This document shows positions 1 through 8,377 of a stretch of DNA of 64,000 nucleotides, one piece after another. The DNA is taken from the NCBI GenBank assembly GCA_024707075.1, contig JANQAK010000006.1:124001-188000 (forward strand), given 5' to 3'. Under the pieces are notes generated by a model. It ran no database searches. It was not told the origin of the DNA and saw only the letters and a program-made list of their open reading frames with translations. Both the position numbers and the translations under genes were made by a program. Position 1 is the stretch's first letter. The number at the start of each line of letters is the position of its first letter. The DNA comes from Afipia sp. Lineage in GTDB: Bacteria; Pseudomonadota; Alphaproteobacteria; Rhizobiales; Xanthobacteraceae.

Positions 1-713
1 CGGTCGGCGGCGGCGATGGCCCGGCGCTGCGCACCGAGGCGGCCCGCCATGACAAGCTCGGTCTGCCCTTGCACAAGATCGATCATACGCGAGCGCAGCA
101 CTTCCATGGCATGCGTACGCTGTCGCGCCGTCGATGCCGCAGATGCGGCGGTCAGGATCGGGATGCCGACTCCGGCAAGCACCAATGCAGCGCCGGCAGC
201 GAGCCCGAGCCAAGGATGCATGAATCCCAGTGCGATCGCCGTGGCGGCGGCCGCGCAGAGTGCCGCGAAGGCCGGCACCGCAACACGCAGATAAAGCGAA
301 TCCAGCGCGTCGAGATCGACAGTCAACCGGAACAGGATGCGGGCCGGATTCAGCACCATCGTGCGGGCGCCGCCTGGCGTCGCCCAGCCGCGGAATAGCC
401 GCTCCCGCAGGGCCGCGAGCACGCCGAGCGCAGCGTCATGTGTCGTCAGCCGTTCGCCGTAGCGCGCCGCCGTCCGGGCCAGCGCGAAGAAGCGGATGCC
501 GGCAGACGGTGCGAAGACATCGAAGGCAAACGCCGTCGCGGCGGAGAAACCGGCGATGGCCGTCGCTGTGATGAACCATCCCGAGAGGCCGAGCAGCGCG
601 ATGCCGCACAGCACCGTAGCGGCCGACAGTAACGCCCCGCCAAGCAACATGCCGCGATGGCTCGACAGGAAAAGCCTTGCAATCGGACCGAGCGTGCGAA
701 GATCGCGGATCAT
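1..713 (-). CDS. cydC: Thiol/glutathione ABC exporter subunit CydC, N-terminal part (cut by window edge)
   Basis: This is half of the heterodimeric CydDC exporter of the inner membrane, which sends glutathione and cysteine to the periplasm and is needed for cytochrome bd assembly (known for the family). About 237 codons are visible. They contain the hydrophobic membrane domain, starting MIRDLRTLGPIARLF and followed by a long alanine/leucine-rich helix pair, then a motif-like stretch RFFALARTAARYGERL that is typical of CydC. The ATPase half lies outside the window. The ATG at 713-711 overlaps the TGA of the frame-corrected cydD in an ATGA, so the two are translationally coupled. Identity rests on pairing with CydD plus the N-terminal sequence. 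Confidence 0.85.
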   Translation of the reverse strand, partial: MIRDLRTLGPIARLFLSSHRGMLLGGALLSAATVLCGIALLGLSGWFITATAIAGFSAATAFAFDVFAPSAGIRFFALARTAARYGERLTTHDAALGVLAALRERLFRGWATPGGARTMVLNPARILFRLTVDLDALDSLYLRVAVPAFAALCAAAATAIALGFMHPWLGLAAGAALVLAGVGIPILTAASAASTARQRTHAMEVLRSRMIDLVQGQTELVMAGRLGAQRRAIAAAD

Positions 714-2463
714 GCCGCCGTCTCCATCGCGGACGGCGCAAGATGGATCACCCGATCCATGCGGGCCGCGAGCACTGGATCATGTGTCGCCACGATCAGC
801 GTCCGGCCGCGCGCCAGCAATAGTAAAGCGTCTGTGATCTCTTGCGCCGTGCCGCTGTCGAGATGAGCAGTGGGTTCGTCGGCAAGGATGAGGGTCGCCT
901 CGGGATCGACCGCGATCCGGGCCAGCGCGAGCCTGAGTGCTTCGCCGCCGGACAGGCCGATCCCCCTTCGCCGATGGCGGCAGAGCCACGGTGCCGAACG
1001 TGTTGGAGTTGCATGACGTCAAGCGCTTGCGCGACGAGGGCCGCCGTCACACCCGGCCGGCCCAGTGAGACATTCGTGGCGAATGTGCCGGCGAAGATAT
1101 GCGGCGCCTGTCCAATCCAGGCTATCCGTTGGCGTAGCGCAGCGGCATTGCTCTCGCCGAGCGCCTGGTCCCCGATCGCGATGCGACCGGCATCAGCCAC
1201 AGCCAGCCCCGCGATGAGAGCGAGCAGCGTCGACTTTCCCGCGCCGCTTGGCGCCAGCAGCGCCACATGTTCGCCCGGTGCGATGGCGAGATCGAAATCG
1301 TCAAACACCGCAGCGGTCGTCCCGGCGTGCTGGTAGCGCAGTCCGTCGATTCGGATCGCAGGCGTTTGTAGGATCTGCGGAGTGGCTATGGGCTGGTCGT
1401 CGTTTGCACCAAGCAGGTCAGCGCTCCCACGGGACAGCCGCTCCAGCGCTTCGACCGCGGCTTCGCCCGCCGCGCGGTCGTGCCATGCCCCCGAGAGATC
1501 GCGCAACGGCTCAAAGAAGGCTGGCGCCAGCAGCAGGATGAACAATCCCTCGCTGAGACTAAGTCTGCTGCCCCACGTGCCGAAGTCGAGTTGACCGAGC
1601 AGATGGAAGCCGACGTAAACGGCAACCATGGCGACGCCGAGTGCGGCGAACAGCTCAAGCACCGCGGAGGAAAGAAAAGCGATCCGCAGGACCGCCATGG
1701 TGCGGCTGCGCAAGCTCTCGGCATTTGCGCGCACGCGGGAAGCGGTCGCGTCGACCGCATCGAGCGAGCGAATTGTTGCAAGACCGCGCAGCCGGTCCAG
1801 CAGGAACGCATTCATGCCGCCCACCTCGCCGAGTTGCCGTTCGCTTGCCGCTTTGGCCCGCCATCCGATCAGAGCCATGAAAATCGGAATCAGCGGGGCG
1901 GCGGCCAGCAACACGAGCGCGGCCGCCCACGAGAAGACGAGGACGCAGGAAAGGATAACGAGAGGGACAATGGTGGCGCGCAGCCGGGCCGGCTGAAATC
2001 GCGACAGATAAGGCACGATTGCCTCGGCCTGCTCTGCAAGTGTGCTGGCCGCGAGGCCAGACGGCGGACGCGACACGTCGAGCGGCGAACACGCCGACAG
2101 AGCGGCAACCGCCCGGTCGCGCCGCTCCGAAAGCATCTTCCGCGCGGCTCGGAAAGCGAGGCGGCCGCCCGCAGCATCAAGACCGGCCTTCACGATGCCG
2201 AGCGCCAGAACGATTATTGCAGGCTCCAGCACCGCAGCAGCGGCACGACCGTAGGCGATCCCGCCGACCGCAAAGCTCAGCGCTCCGGCTTGCGGAATCC
2301 ACATGATCGACGCCGCAATCTGTAACACCGCCGCCAGCCGACCGTCCGCGATACCCTTCACGAATCCCGTCTGGCCTGCCGCCGTGCTTGTCTCGATGCC
2401 TGCCGGCCGTCCGGCGGAAACCGGGCTTGGCAGATCCGGAGAGAGCGAAGCGGCGGATGGCAT
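710..2463 (-). CDS. cydD: Thiol/glutathione ABC exporter subunit CydD, one apparent frameshift
   Basis: This is the CydD half of the CydDC thiol exporter: an N-terminal six-helix membrane domain and a C-terminal ATPase. Walker A is LLAPSGAGKST. Read straight through, the frame loses the ATPase signature after AAIGEGG and stops near 796. Adding one base in the C5 run at 962-966 (G-run in the coding sense) restores IGLSGGEALRLALARI, the Walker B ILADEPTAHLD and an H-loop ATHDP. It also moves the stop to 710-712, overlapping the cydC start. The repaired length of about 584 residues is normal for CydD. The lesion in a homopolymer suggests either a sequencing error or a very recent mutation. Confidence 0.88.
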
Positions 2464-2468
2464 CGGTT

Positions 2469-3041
2469 CTATCCCTTTGCTGCCGGTTGCCGCTTGCGTC
2501 CCATGGAAACGACCCGGTCCTTCGCTTCCAGGAGCTTTGTGACCTTCGAGCCGAGATGAAGCAACGTAGCAAGCCGCTCGGTTTCAAGATTTTTGACGTC
2601 GTCGTACCAGTTGGTCAATTGTTCGATCAGCCCGTGCATTTCGGAAAGGCGGGTTTGCGCAAATCGCTCGTCGTCGCTTTTGGGCTTCTCCATGAGGATA
2701 TTGCGCAGAACCGAAAGCGTCGGATCGATTTCCCGCTTCTTGCGTTCCGCAGCCAGCGTCCGGAGAATCTGCCAGACATCCTCCGGCGTGGCGAAGAAGT
2801 CGCGCCGGTCATCCGGCATATGCTTGAGCAGGACCAGATTCCATGCCTGTAGTTCGCGCAGGCTCATCGAGACGTTAGATCGCGAAATTCCGAGTGCCTC
2901 GGCGATCTGTTCGGCGCAGAGCGGCCGTGGTGAGACGTAAAGCAGCGCATAAATCTGGCCGACCGTGCGGTTGATGCCCCAGCGGTTGCCCATCTCGCCG
3001 AAGTGTAACACGAACGACTGAATAAGGGGCGGCACGTTCAT
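2469..3041 (-). CDS. GbsR/MarR-type winged-helix transcriptional regulator
   Basis: This is a cytoplasmic DNA-binding regulator. The N-terminal half carries a winged helix-turn-helix (GQIYALLYVSPRPLCAEQIA then LGISRSNVSMSLRELQAW), in the arrangement of GbsR-like proteins. The C-terminal half is helical and probably dimerises. It ends 5 bp before cydD and so probably leads a regulator-cydD-cydC operon. I chose the ATG at 3041 over the longer frame start at 3107 because a perfect inverted repeat (3058-3077) lies in between and looks like its own operator; translation from 3107 would place that repeat inside the coding sequence. The ligand is unknown. Confidence 0.75.
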   Translation of the reverse strand: MNVPPLIQSFVLHFGEMGNRWGINRTVGQIYALLYVSPRPLCAEQIAEALGISRSNVSMSLRELQAWNLVLLKHMPDDRRDFFATPEDVWQILRTLAAERKKREIDPTLSVLRNILMEKPKSDDERFAQTRLSEMHGLIEQLTNWYDDVKNLETERLATLLHLGSKVTKLLEAKDRVVSMGRKRQPAAKG

Positions 3042-3057
3042 TTCGGTGCTATCAGTT

Positions 3058-3077
3058 ATTTCAGTAATTTCTGAAAT
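3058..3077. promoter_or_regulatory. Inverted repeat, candidate operator of the GbsR/MarR-type regulator
   Basis: ATTTCAG-N6-CTGAAAT is a perfect repeat with 7-bp arms and an AT-rich spacer, 17-36 bp upstream of the preferred start codon at 3041. The position suits autoregulation of the regulator-cydDC operon. Seen directly; function inferred. Confidence 0.5.
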
Positions 3078-3126
3078 CCATCTAAAGACGAACTTCGATT
3101 GGCGCAATGGGTCTCCGCCGAAAGTC

Positions 3127-3471
3127 TCAGCGCTTGGCGGATTGTGATCGCCGGCCCGGCCGTTTGCAGAACAACCGATGCATGGTTGTGATAAAAGTCA
3201 CGACCCGCGGGTCGGCGAGACGATAGAAAACCTGCTTGCCGTCCTTGCGTCCCTCAATCAGTGCGGCCTCACGCAGTTCAGCTAGTTGCTGGGACAGTCC
3301 CGGTTGGCGAATGCCGAGAAGATCTTCGAGTTCCCGGACCGAAAGTTCAGCATCGATAAGTGCGCAACAAACCAGCAGGCGATCCGGGTTCGACAACTTC
3401 TTGAGAAAAGCCGACGCCTCATCGACATTGGCCTTCATGCCGACCGCTTCGCAGGACAGTTTCTCGGTCAT
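3127..3471 (-). CDS. ArsR-family repressor of the BigR/SqrR persulfide-sensing type
   Basis: This is a winged-helix repressor of about 114 residues. BigR and SqrR sense persulfides through two cysteines and repress genes for sulfide detoxification (known). Here the fold reads SNPDRLLVCCALIDAELSVRELEDLLGIRQ and then QPGLSQQLAELREAALIEGR and QVFYRLADPRV. A cysteine sits in the LLVCCAL helix and another in HRLFCKRPG near the C-terminus, matching the BigR cysteine pair in position. The ATG at 3471 lies 4 bp after the stop of the upstream dioxygenase gene. An upstream extension to 3564 would overlap that gene and lacks family similarity. This is the last gene of the sulfur operon. Confidence 0.8.
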   Translation of the reverse strand: MTEKLSCEAVGMKANVDEASAFLKKLSNPDRLLVCCALIDAELSVRELEDLLGIRQPGLSQQLAELREAALIEGRKDGKQVFYRLADPRVVTFITTMHRLFCKRPGRRSQSAKR

Positions 3472-3475
3472 CGCT

Positions 3476-4357
3476 TCAGTCCCAGGATGAGCCGGACAGA
3501 AGATCGAGCGGAATCTTGAGATAACGTTTCCCGTTTGCCTCCGGCGCAGGCAACCGGCCGCCATTGGTATTGATCTGGAGCGACTGCAAGATCAGTTTCG
3601 GCATGGGCAGGGTCTTGTCGCGCGCTTCGCGGACCGCGATGAACGCCGCCTCGGTCTTGTATTTTGCCATATGGATGTTCTTCGCCTTCTGCTCGGCGAC
3701 GGTCGATTCCCATTGCGGCGCGCGGCCGCCCGGCTGGTAATCGTGCCCTGTGAAAATCCGAGTGTCATCGGGAAGCGCCAGGATGTCCTGAATCGATTTC
3801 CACAGCACTTTCGCGCTGCCGCCAGGAAAGTCGGCGCGCGCGGTGCCGCTGTCAGGCATAAACAAGGTGTCGTGCACAAAAGCGGCTTCGCCGATCACAT
3901 AGGTGACCGACGCCAGCGTGTGACCAGGCGAGAACATGACCCGCGCGTCAATAGCGCCAACCTTGAACCTGTCGCCATCGGTGAACAGCCGGTCCCATTG
4001 CGATCCGTCCCCGGGAAAATCGGGCCAGTTGTAGAAGTCTTTCCACAGCTTCTGGACCTCCGTCACCTTCTCACCGATGCCGGTCCGGGCGCCCGTCTTG
4101 CGCTTGAGGTAATCGGCGGCGGAGAAGTGATCGGCATGAAGATGGGTGTCGAGGATCCATTCGATCACATAGCCTTTCTCCGCAACAAAGCGCAGGATGC
4201 GATCGGCGTTTATCGATGCGGTCTGGCCGGACTTTTCTTCAAAGTCGTAGACTGGATCAATGATGGCGCATGTCTTCGATTCGGGGTCCGCCACGACATA
4301 CTGCACCGACCAGGTCCTTGGATCGAAGAATCCGGTGACTTCCGGCTTTTTTGACAT
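3476..4357 (-). CDS. Metallo-beta-lactamase-fold persulfide dioxygenase (ETHE1/Blh-like)
   Basis: This is probably a cytoplasmic non-haem iron dioxygenase that oxidises glutathione persulfide to sulfite. The metal-binding signature is complete: DTHLHADHFSAADYL (THxHxDH) near residue 71, SPGHTLASV, HDTLFMPDSGTAR and FTGHDYQPGGR. The length of 293 residues is normal for Blh-type proteins. It sits between a DUF442 phosphatase-like gene and a BigR-like repressor, the canonical neighbourhood of bacterial Blh. A strong GGAGGAGG ribosome site precedes the ATG at 4357. A generic glyoxalase-II role is less likely given the neighbours. Confidence 0.87.
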   Translation of the reverse strand: MSKKPEVTGFFDPRTWSVQYVVADPESKTCAIIDPVYDFEEKSGQTASINADRILRFVAEKGYVIEWILDTHLHADHFSAADYLKRKTGARTGIGEKVTEVQKLWKDFYNWPDFPGDGSQWDRLFTDGDRFKVGAIDARVMFSPGHTLASVTYVIGEAAFVHDTLFMPDSGTARADFPGGSAKVLWKSIQDILALPDDTRIFTGHDYQPGGRAPQWESTVAEQKAKNIHMAKYKTEAAFIAVREARDKTLPMPKLILQSLQINTNGGRLPAPEANGKRYLKIPLDLLSGSSWD

Positions 4358-4378
4358 GATGACCTCCTCCTTGCGCCC

Positions 4379-4810
4379 TTACCGGCCACTATGGCTATGC
4401 AACCACGCAGCAGTTCCGCTCAGATCGAACCCATGCCGGACGCCGAACGGAATGACGTCGTCGGCCCGCATCCGCCCATCGAGCATCTCGCCAATAACGA
4501 AAAGTGTCAGCGAGCGCGTGCCGCTGCGGCAATGTGCGAATACAGGGCCATTGCTGCTTTCCAGCACCTTCTGAAAAGCGCGAACCTTATCGTCGGTGAT
4601 ATCCGGCCCGCGGACGGGCAAATGAAAATAGCAGAGACCTTCATCTTCGGCGGTCGCTTGGATTATTTGAGAATGAGGCTGGGCTGGTTCTTCCTCATCC
4701 GGCCGGTTGTTGACGATTGCGCAAAAGCCGGCGGCTGCCACCTCTGCGACATCCGTCGATGTCATCTGGCCTGCAACTGAAAACCGTTCGTTGATGCAGG
4801 CCACTCTCAT
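4379..4810 (-). CDS. DUF442 / TIGR01244-type phosphatase-like sulfur protein
   Basis: This is a small (143 residues) protein of the tyrosine-phosphatase fold family that often stands alone beside, or fused to, persulfide dioxygenase domains. The active-site loop HCRSGTRS (Cys-X5-Arg) is intact near residue 94. The family marker FCAIVNNRPDEEEPAQP lies near residue 30, and LPVRGPDITDD near residue 66 corresponds to the general-acid region. It is the first gene of a three-gene operon with the dioxygenase and the BigR-like repressor. A role in sulfur transfer or persulfide handling is inferred from context; the biochemical activity of this family is poorly defined. Confidence 0.8.
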   Translation of the reverse strand: MRVACINERFSVAGQMTSTDVAEVAAAGFCAIVNNRPDEEEPAQPHSQIIQATAEDEGLCYFHLPVRGPDITDDKVRAFQKVLESSNGPVFAHCRSGTRSLTLFVIGEMLDGRMRADDVIPFGVRHGFDLSGTAAWLHSHSGR

Positions 4811-4858
4811 TTTCGGGATCCCTTCAATGGACAGTTCGACATGAGGAAGATATTAATG

Positions 4859-4876
4859 ATTGCAAAAAAATGCAAT
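4859..4876. promoter_or_regulatory. Inverted repeat, candidate BigR/SqrR operator
   Basis: ATTGCA-N6-TGCAAT is perfect and lies in AT-rich DNA about 49 bp upstream of the first gene of the sulfur operon (start 4810). An ArsR-type repressor encoded in the same operon is the obvious candidate ligand. The rest of the 4811-5015 gap shows nothing else recognisable. Confidence 0.5.
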
Positions 4877-5015
4877 TGATAAATCGCAACTATTTGTGGC
4901 GCCGGTCGACAGCGCGGAAGTGGACATGCGCAAATGCCCCGCCGCAGGACAACGGGGACCCACGCAAGGTCAGCGCAGCAGAGGCGGTCTTCATGATGAG
5001 GTCTCTTGAGGACAG

Positions 5016-5792
5016 TCAAATCTGCCGGGATAGTTGCCGGCGAACTTCGCTGGCGATCGGATGCAGCGTTTCCGGTGCCGCTGGGCCGACCAAGCTGTAG
5101 CCAAGTCCGTTGTCAGCCCAGGCATAACCATTGATTCCGGCTTGTGCATGCGGCGTCATCGGCGCGTTCTGGTCGGCCGCCATCGGTCGCGCCAGCATCA
5201 CCAGGCGGGTGCCGCGGTTGTCGTCATACATGAACATTGCCGCGGGGCCGTGTGCGGTAGCAACGATGCGGCCGCCCATGAAGCGATAGCCGGAGGTGGT
5301 GAGGTCGGGCACGGTAACTGGCCGGCCAAGACGCTGCGCGGCCCAATTCACCAGTTCGGCACGATCGGCGGCGCGCAGTTCCACCGGACGACTCTGGTCA
5401 GAACCATAGACGGCAAAGTTCTCCGCGGCTTCCCGCGCGACGGCGGCAATGCCTTCGCGCGGCGCGGACGGGCCACGCAGTGACCAGCCGCCAGCGCCGC
5501 CGGCGCACACCAGGACGATAGCTGCCGCAATCGATGTCCACCAATTCATTCGCTGCGGTCGACCTCGGCGCGCGATCATGCGGGCGAGATCAAGCTGGGG
5601 CGGCAGGGGTTCTTCGGCGACCGGCGCCAGCGCTCCGCGCAACGCGATGCGCTGCTGCGTATAGGCGGCGACGCGCGCGGCGGCGTCAGGATGAGCATCG
5701 AGATAAGCCGAAACTTCAGTCTCGCGATCAGACGGAAGAACGTGATCGACGTAGCCATGCAGATCTTCTTCGGTGATGGGACGTCCGCTCAT
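5016..5792 (-). CDS. Anti-sigma factor (membrane-anchored, ECF partner)
   Basis: This is a 258-residue single-pass inner-membrane protein. The N-terminus (ITEEDLHGYVDHVLPSD... LDAHPDAAARVAAY) is the typical anti-sigma domain that binds the sigma factor. One membrane helix follows at about residues 83-104 (WWTSIAAAIVLVCAGGAGGW), then a periplasmic domain. I see no HxxxCxxC zinc motif, so it is not a ZAS-type anti-sigma factor. Its ATG overlaps the stop of the ECF sigma gene in an ATGA, giving coupled expression. The signal sensed is unknown. Confidence 0.85.
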   Translation of the reverse strand: MSGRPITEEDLHGYVDHVLPSDRETEVSAYLDAHPDAAARVAAYTQQRIALRGALAPVAEEPLPPQLDLARMIARRGRPQRMNWWTSIAAAIVLVCAGGAGGWSLRGPSAPREGIAAVAREAAENFAVYGSDQSRPVELRAADRAELVNWAAQRLGRPVTVPDLTTSGYRFMGGRIVATAHGPAAMFMYDDNRGTRLVMLARPMAADQNAPMTPHAQAGINGYAWADNGLGYSLVGPAAPETLHPIASEVRRQLSRQI

Positions 5793-6307
5793 TTCACGCT
5801 CCGCAAATGCGCGACGGTCGCGCTGTGTTCTCCGTCCATCTCTTTGAGCAGCCGCTCCCGGGCGCGCGATAGCCGCGACATCACCGTGCCCAGGGGAATA
5901 TCGAGCACGCCGGCGGTCTCCGCATAGCTCAGGCCTTCGACGGTGGCGAGCAGCAGCACTGATTTCTGCTCCTCCGGTAGACGATCCAGCGCCTGTAGCA
6001 ATTCGCGATAGCGCAAGCCATCTTCCTGTGATGGGGCTTGTGCATAGACATCTTCCTGCACGTCCTCGATGGCGATGTGGCGAGGCCGCATGGCCGTGCG
6101 GTGCAGCCGCGTCATCGCGAGGTTATGCAGGATGGTGAAGATCCACGCGCGCGGATTGTCATTCTTGCGTTGGCTCCAGTTGCCGACCGCGCGCTCCAGG
6201 CAATCCTGCACCAGATCGTCGGCCGCCGAACGATCACGCAGCAGCGAGCGCGCATAGCGCCGCAATGCGGGGATCAGCGGCTCAATCTGGCGCAGCATAT
6301 CTTTCAT
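5789..6307 (-). CDS. ECF-type RNA polymerase sigma factor
   Basis: This is a group 4 sigma factor of 172 residues. The sigma-2 region carries RDRSAADDLVQDCLERAV around residues 25-42 and the -10 recognition helix NPRAWIFTILHNL. Sigma-4 carries a complete helix-turn-helix, LSYAETAGVLDIPLGTVMSR, near residues 125-144. The start at 6307 has an AAGG 8 bp upstream. It is co-transcribed with its anti-sigma and is likely read after the DUF305 and beta-propeller genes, so it may control its own operon through the GGAAT/GTC promoter at 8351-8377. Confidence 0.9.
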   Translation of the reverse strand: MKDMLRQIEPLIPALRRYARSLLRDRSAADDLVQDCLERAVGNWSQRKNDNPRAWIFTILHNLAMTRLHRTAMRPRHIAIEDVQEDVYAQAPSQEDGLRYRELLQALDRLPEEQKSVLLLATVEGLSYAETAGVLDIPLGTVMSRLSRARERLLKEMDGEHSATVAHLRSVK

Positions 6308-6324
6308 GGGTTCGGCCTTGCGAA

Positions 6325-6352
6325 GGGTGCCGCCCGCGCCAGGGCAGCACCC
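6325..6352. other. Intercistronic hairpin between beta-propeller and sigma genes
   Basis: GGGTGCCGCCC and GGGCAGCACCC form an 11-bp stem (one G-T pair) with a 6-base loop. It fills most of the gap between the beta-propeller stop (6365) and the sigma start (6307). There is no T-run on the coding side, so attenuation or mRNA processing within an operon is more likely than full termination. Confidence 0.5.
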
Positions 6353-6364
6353 GAGATTAGGTGA

Positions 6365-7822
6365 TCAATGCGTCTGGAGTTGGACAATAGCGCCCGGCTG
6401 TGCGGCTGTGCCTTCAGCGATCACCAGATAGCGCCGTTCGGTCTTGCTCTCGGTTACCACTAGTTGACGGATCGGACCGACAGCGTTCACGATGGCCGAG
6501 CCAGCCGGGTTGGTCATGAAGGCTGCCAGAGGCTGGATCAAACCATGGCCATCGGCATGTTCGGAGAGACCGACAAAGTAGGATTTCTTCGGCGCGAGGC
6601 CTGTTGCGGAAGCCTGGAACACCTGGATCAGGCCCTGGTCGAACAGCGATATGCTGGTCGGAGGCGTTCCATTGGCCTTCGCGCCTTTCACTGCCGACAG
6701 CGTCAGATGTGCGGTTTGTCCGGCGACGCCAAGCGGCTGTAGGTTGTCGATGCCGCCACCTTCCGGCACGGCGTTCGGCACATAGGCGATCGCCTGCGGC
6801 GCTTGGCCGATCGGGATGTTGCCGATAACCTTGTTGGTCATGGTGTCGATCGCGGCAAGCGCGTCAGCGTTCTCGAGGCCGACATAGATCCGGCTGCCGT
6901 CGCCCGAGGGCCAGACGCCGTGCGGCAGGTTGCCCACCGGAATCGTCGCGACCTGCGCGAAGGTGTCAGTGCGGAACACTCTGATCTCGTTCAGGCCGCC
7001 GACGGTGATATAGGCGAAAGTGCCGTTGGCGTTGTGCGCAAAGTTGACGTGGTTGGTGATTGGACCGGTGTCAAAACTCTTGATCAGCTCGAATGGCGGC
7101 TGGGCGTTGAACACCTGCGTCCTGCCAATGTCCTTCAGCGTGAACCAGACCTGCTTGCCGTCCGGCGTCGTCGCGATGTTCGGGCAGAACGAGCTGTCCT
7201 GCTTCACCTTGGCGACGATGGCGTGATCCGCCACGGTGATGATATCGACTTCCGGATTGAACGACGAGCAGACGTAGCCGTATTTGCCGTCGGGGGAGAA
7301 TATCTGCATGCCCGGGCCGTTCGGCGTCTTGATGCGAGTCTTCTCTTCAAATGTCTTGGCATCAAGCACCGAGACATAGTTCTCGCCGCGCACGGTGATC
7401 CAGACCTCGTTGCCATCGGGCGTGAAGAACGCCTCATGCGGCGAACGGCCGACATAGGTGGTGTGCTGCACCGCGTTGGTGGCGGTGTCGATGAAGGTGA
7501 CGGAGTTGGAGCCGATGGAAACCACCGCCAATGTCTTGTGGTCCGGCGAATAGCCCATGCCGTGCACCAGCACCTGGCCCCTGTACAGCGGGCTGAAATT
7601 GCCGGGCTGCGGATCGCCGAGGCGGATCACGCCGAGCAGCTTGTTGTCGACGGGATCGGTGACCGAGACGGTGTTGGAGAATTGCTCGGCGGCATAGACA
7701 CGGTCGCGGTGGCTGATCGCGATATCGGCATCGGAGGCGGCGCCCGGCGCCTGGCCGGCAAAGGCCGCTGAGGCGAGCACGGTAGAGGCGAGCAGGGTCG
7801 CCACAAACAGATTGCGCTTCAT
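6365..7822 (-). CDS. Secreted YVTN-type beta-propeller repeat protein
   Basis: The protein has about 485 residues. A Sec signal peptide (MKRNLFVATLLASTVLASAAFA, cleavage after AFA) is followed by repeated propeller blades with the pattern VxDxxTxxVxxxIxVGxxPHxxxxSPDG. Examples are FIDTATNAVQHTTYVGRSPHEAFFTPDG and AIDTMTNKVIGNIPIGQAPQAIAYV. The C-terminal 120 residues have no blade pattern and look like a separate domain. The frame could begin at a GTG at 7834, overlapping the DUF305 stop, but the ATG at 7822 begins the signal peptide. Such proteins bind surfaces, metals or redox partners; no specific role can be given. Confidence 0.8.
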   Translation of the reverse strand: MKRNLFVATLLASTVLASAAFAGQAPGAASDADIAISHRDRVYAAEQFSNTVSVTDPVDNKLLGVIRLGDPQPGNFSPLYRGQVLVHGMGYSPDHKTLAVVSIGSNSVTFIDTATNAVQHTTYVGRSPHEAFFTPDGNEVWITVRGENYVSVLDAKTFEEKTRIKTPNGPGMQIFSPDGKYGYVCSSFNPEVDIITVADHAIVAKVKQDSSFCPNIATTPDGKQVWFTLKDIGRTQVFNAQPPFELIKSFDTGPITNHVNFAHNANGTFAYITVGGLNEIRVFRTDTFAQVATIPVGNLPHGVWPSGDGSRIYVGLENADALAAIDTMTNKVIGNIPIGQAPQAIAYVPNAVPEGGGIDNLQPLGVAGQTAHLTLSAVKGAKANGTPPTSISLFDQGLIQVFQASATGLAPKKSYFVGLSEHADGHGLIQPLAAFMTNPAGSAIVNAVGPIRQLVVTESKTERRYLVIAEGTAAQPGAIVQLQTH

Positions 7823-7830
7823 GGTGAATC

Positions 7831-8307
7831 TCACTTCATTTTCATTGAGGAGGACATCGGCATCGCGTGATGCGACATCGACGAATGGTCGTGGATCGGC
7901 GTAGCTATGGGCTGGTCCGGCGTTGCTTGGGTTTGTGCGGGTGCGGACGGTGGCAACGTCTGGCCGAGCGCCAGACGCATCGCGATGATTTCCTGCTGCT
8001 GTTCGACCACGATTTCCTGCGCGATGCGGCGCAACTGTTCGTTCTTGCCGTGGCGGAGTTCGGCAAGCGCCATGTCGATGGCACCCTGGTGGTGCGGAAT
8101 CATCATCGCGGCGAAATCGGCATCAACATTGCCGGTCGGTTTGACGGCCATATCGGCCATCATCTTGTCCATCGCAGCAGTGTTTTCGGCAAGAAATGGC
8201 GCTTCGTCGGAGGCCGCAGCCTGAGTGTACAAGCCAACCAGACCGGCTAGATTCAGCGCGATCGCGAAGATCAGAAAAGGCATTTTCGACGGGGATCGGA
8301 GCTTCAA
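7831..8307 (-). CDS. DUF305 protein, exported, His/Met-rich tail
   Basis: This is an exported protein of about 158 residues. DUF305 is a ferritin-like helical family with the signature MMIPHHQGAIDMA, present here around residues 68-80 and followed by EQQQEIIAMR. The C-terminus is rich in His and Met (HDHSSMSHHAMPMSSSMKMK), suggesting copper or another soft metal, which is inference. The start is a TTG at 8307 with AAAGG 9-10 bp upstream; an ATG at 8283 directly before the signal peptide core (PFLIFAIALNLAGLVGLYTQ) is the alternative. It is the first gene after the ECF-type promoter. Confidence 0.8.
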   Translation of the reverse strand: MKLRSPSKMPFLIFAIALNLAGLVGLYTQAAASDEAPFLAENTAAMDKMMADMAVKPTGNVDADFAAMMIPHHQGAIDMALAELRHGKNEQLRRIAQEIVVEQQQEIIAMRLALGQTLPPSAPAQTQATPDQPIATPIHDHSSMSHHAMPMSSSMKMK

Positions 8308-8350
8308 TGCATCATCCTTTCAGGCTGAGTTTCGTGCGCCTTCGAGGGAG

Positions 8351-8377
8351 TAGACTCGATCGCGCCCAGATTATTCC
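8351..8377 (-). promoter_or_regulatory. ECF-type promoter before the DUF305-propeller-sigma operon
   Basis: On the minus strand GGAAT (8377-8373) and GTCTA (8355-8351) are separated by 17 bases. This matches the usual ECF -35 GGAA and -10 GTC elements. It lies 44 bp upstream of the DUF305 start. Autoregulation by the sigma factor encoded in the same operon is inferred. Confidence 0.45.

Noticed and set aside
4807..5019. Small 70-codon frame between the sulfur operon and the anti-sigma gene
   Set aside because: It covers the candidate operator, has no ribosome site and no family resemblance.
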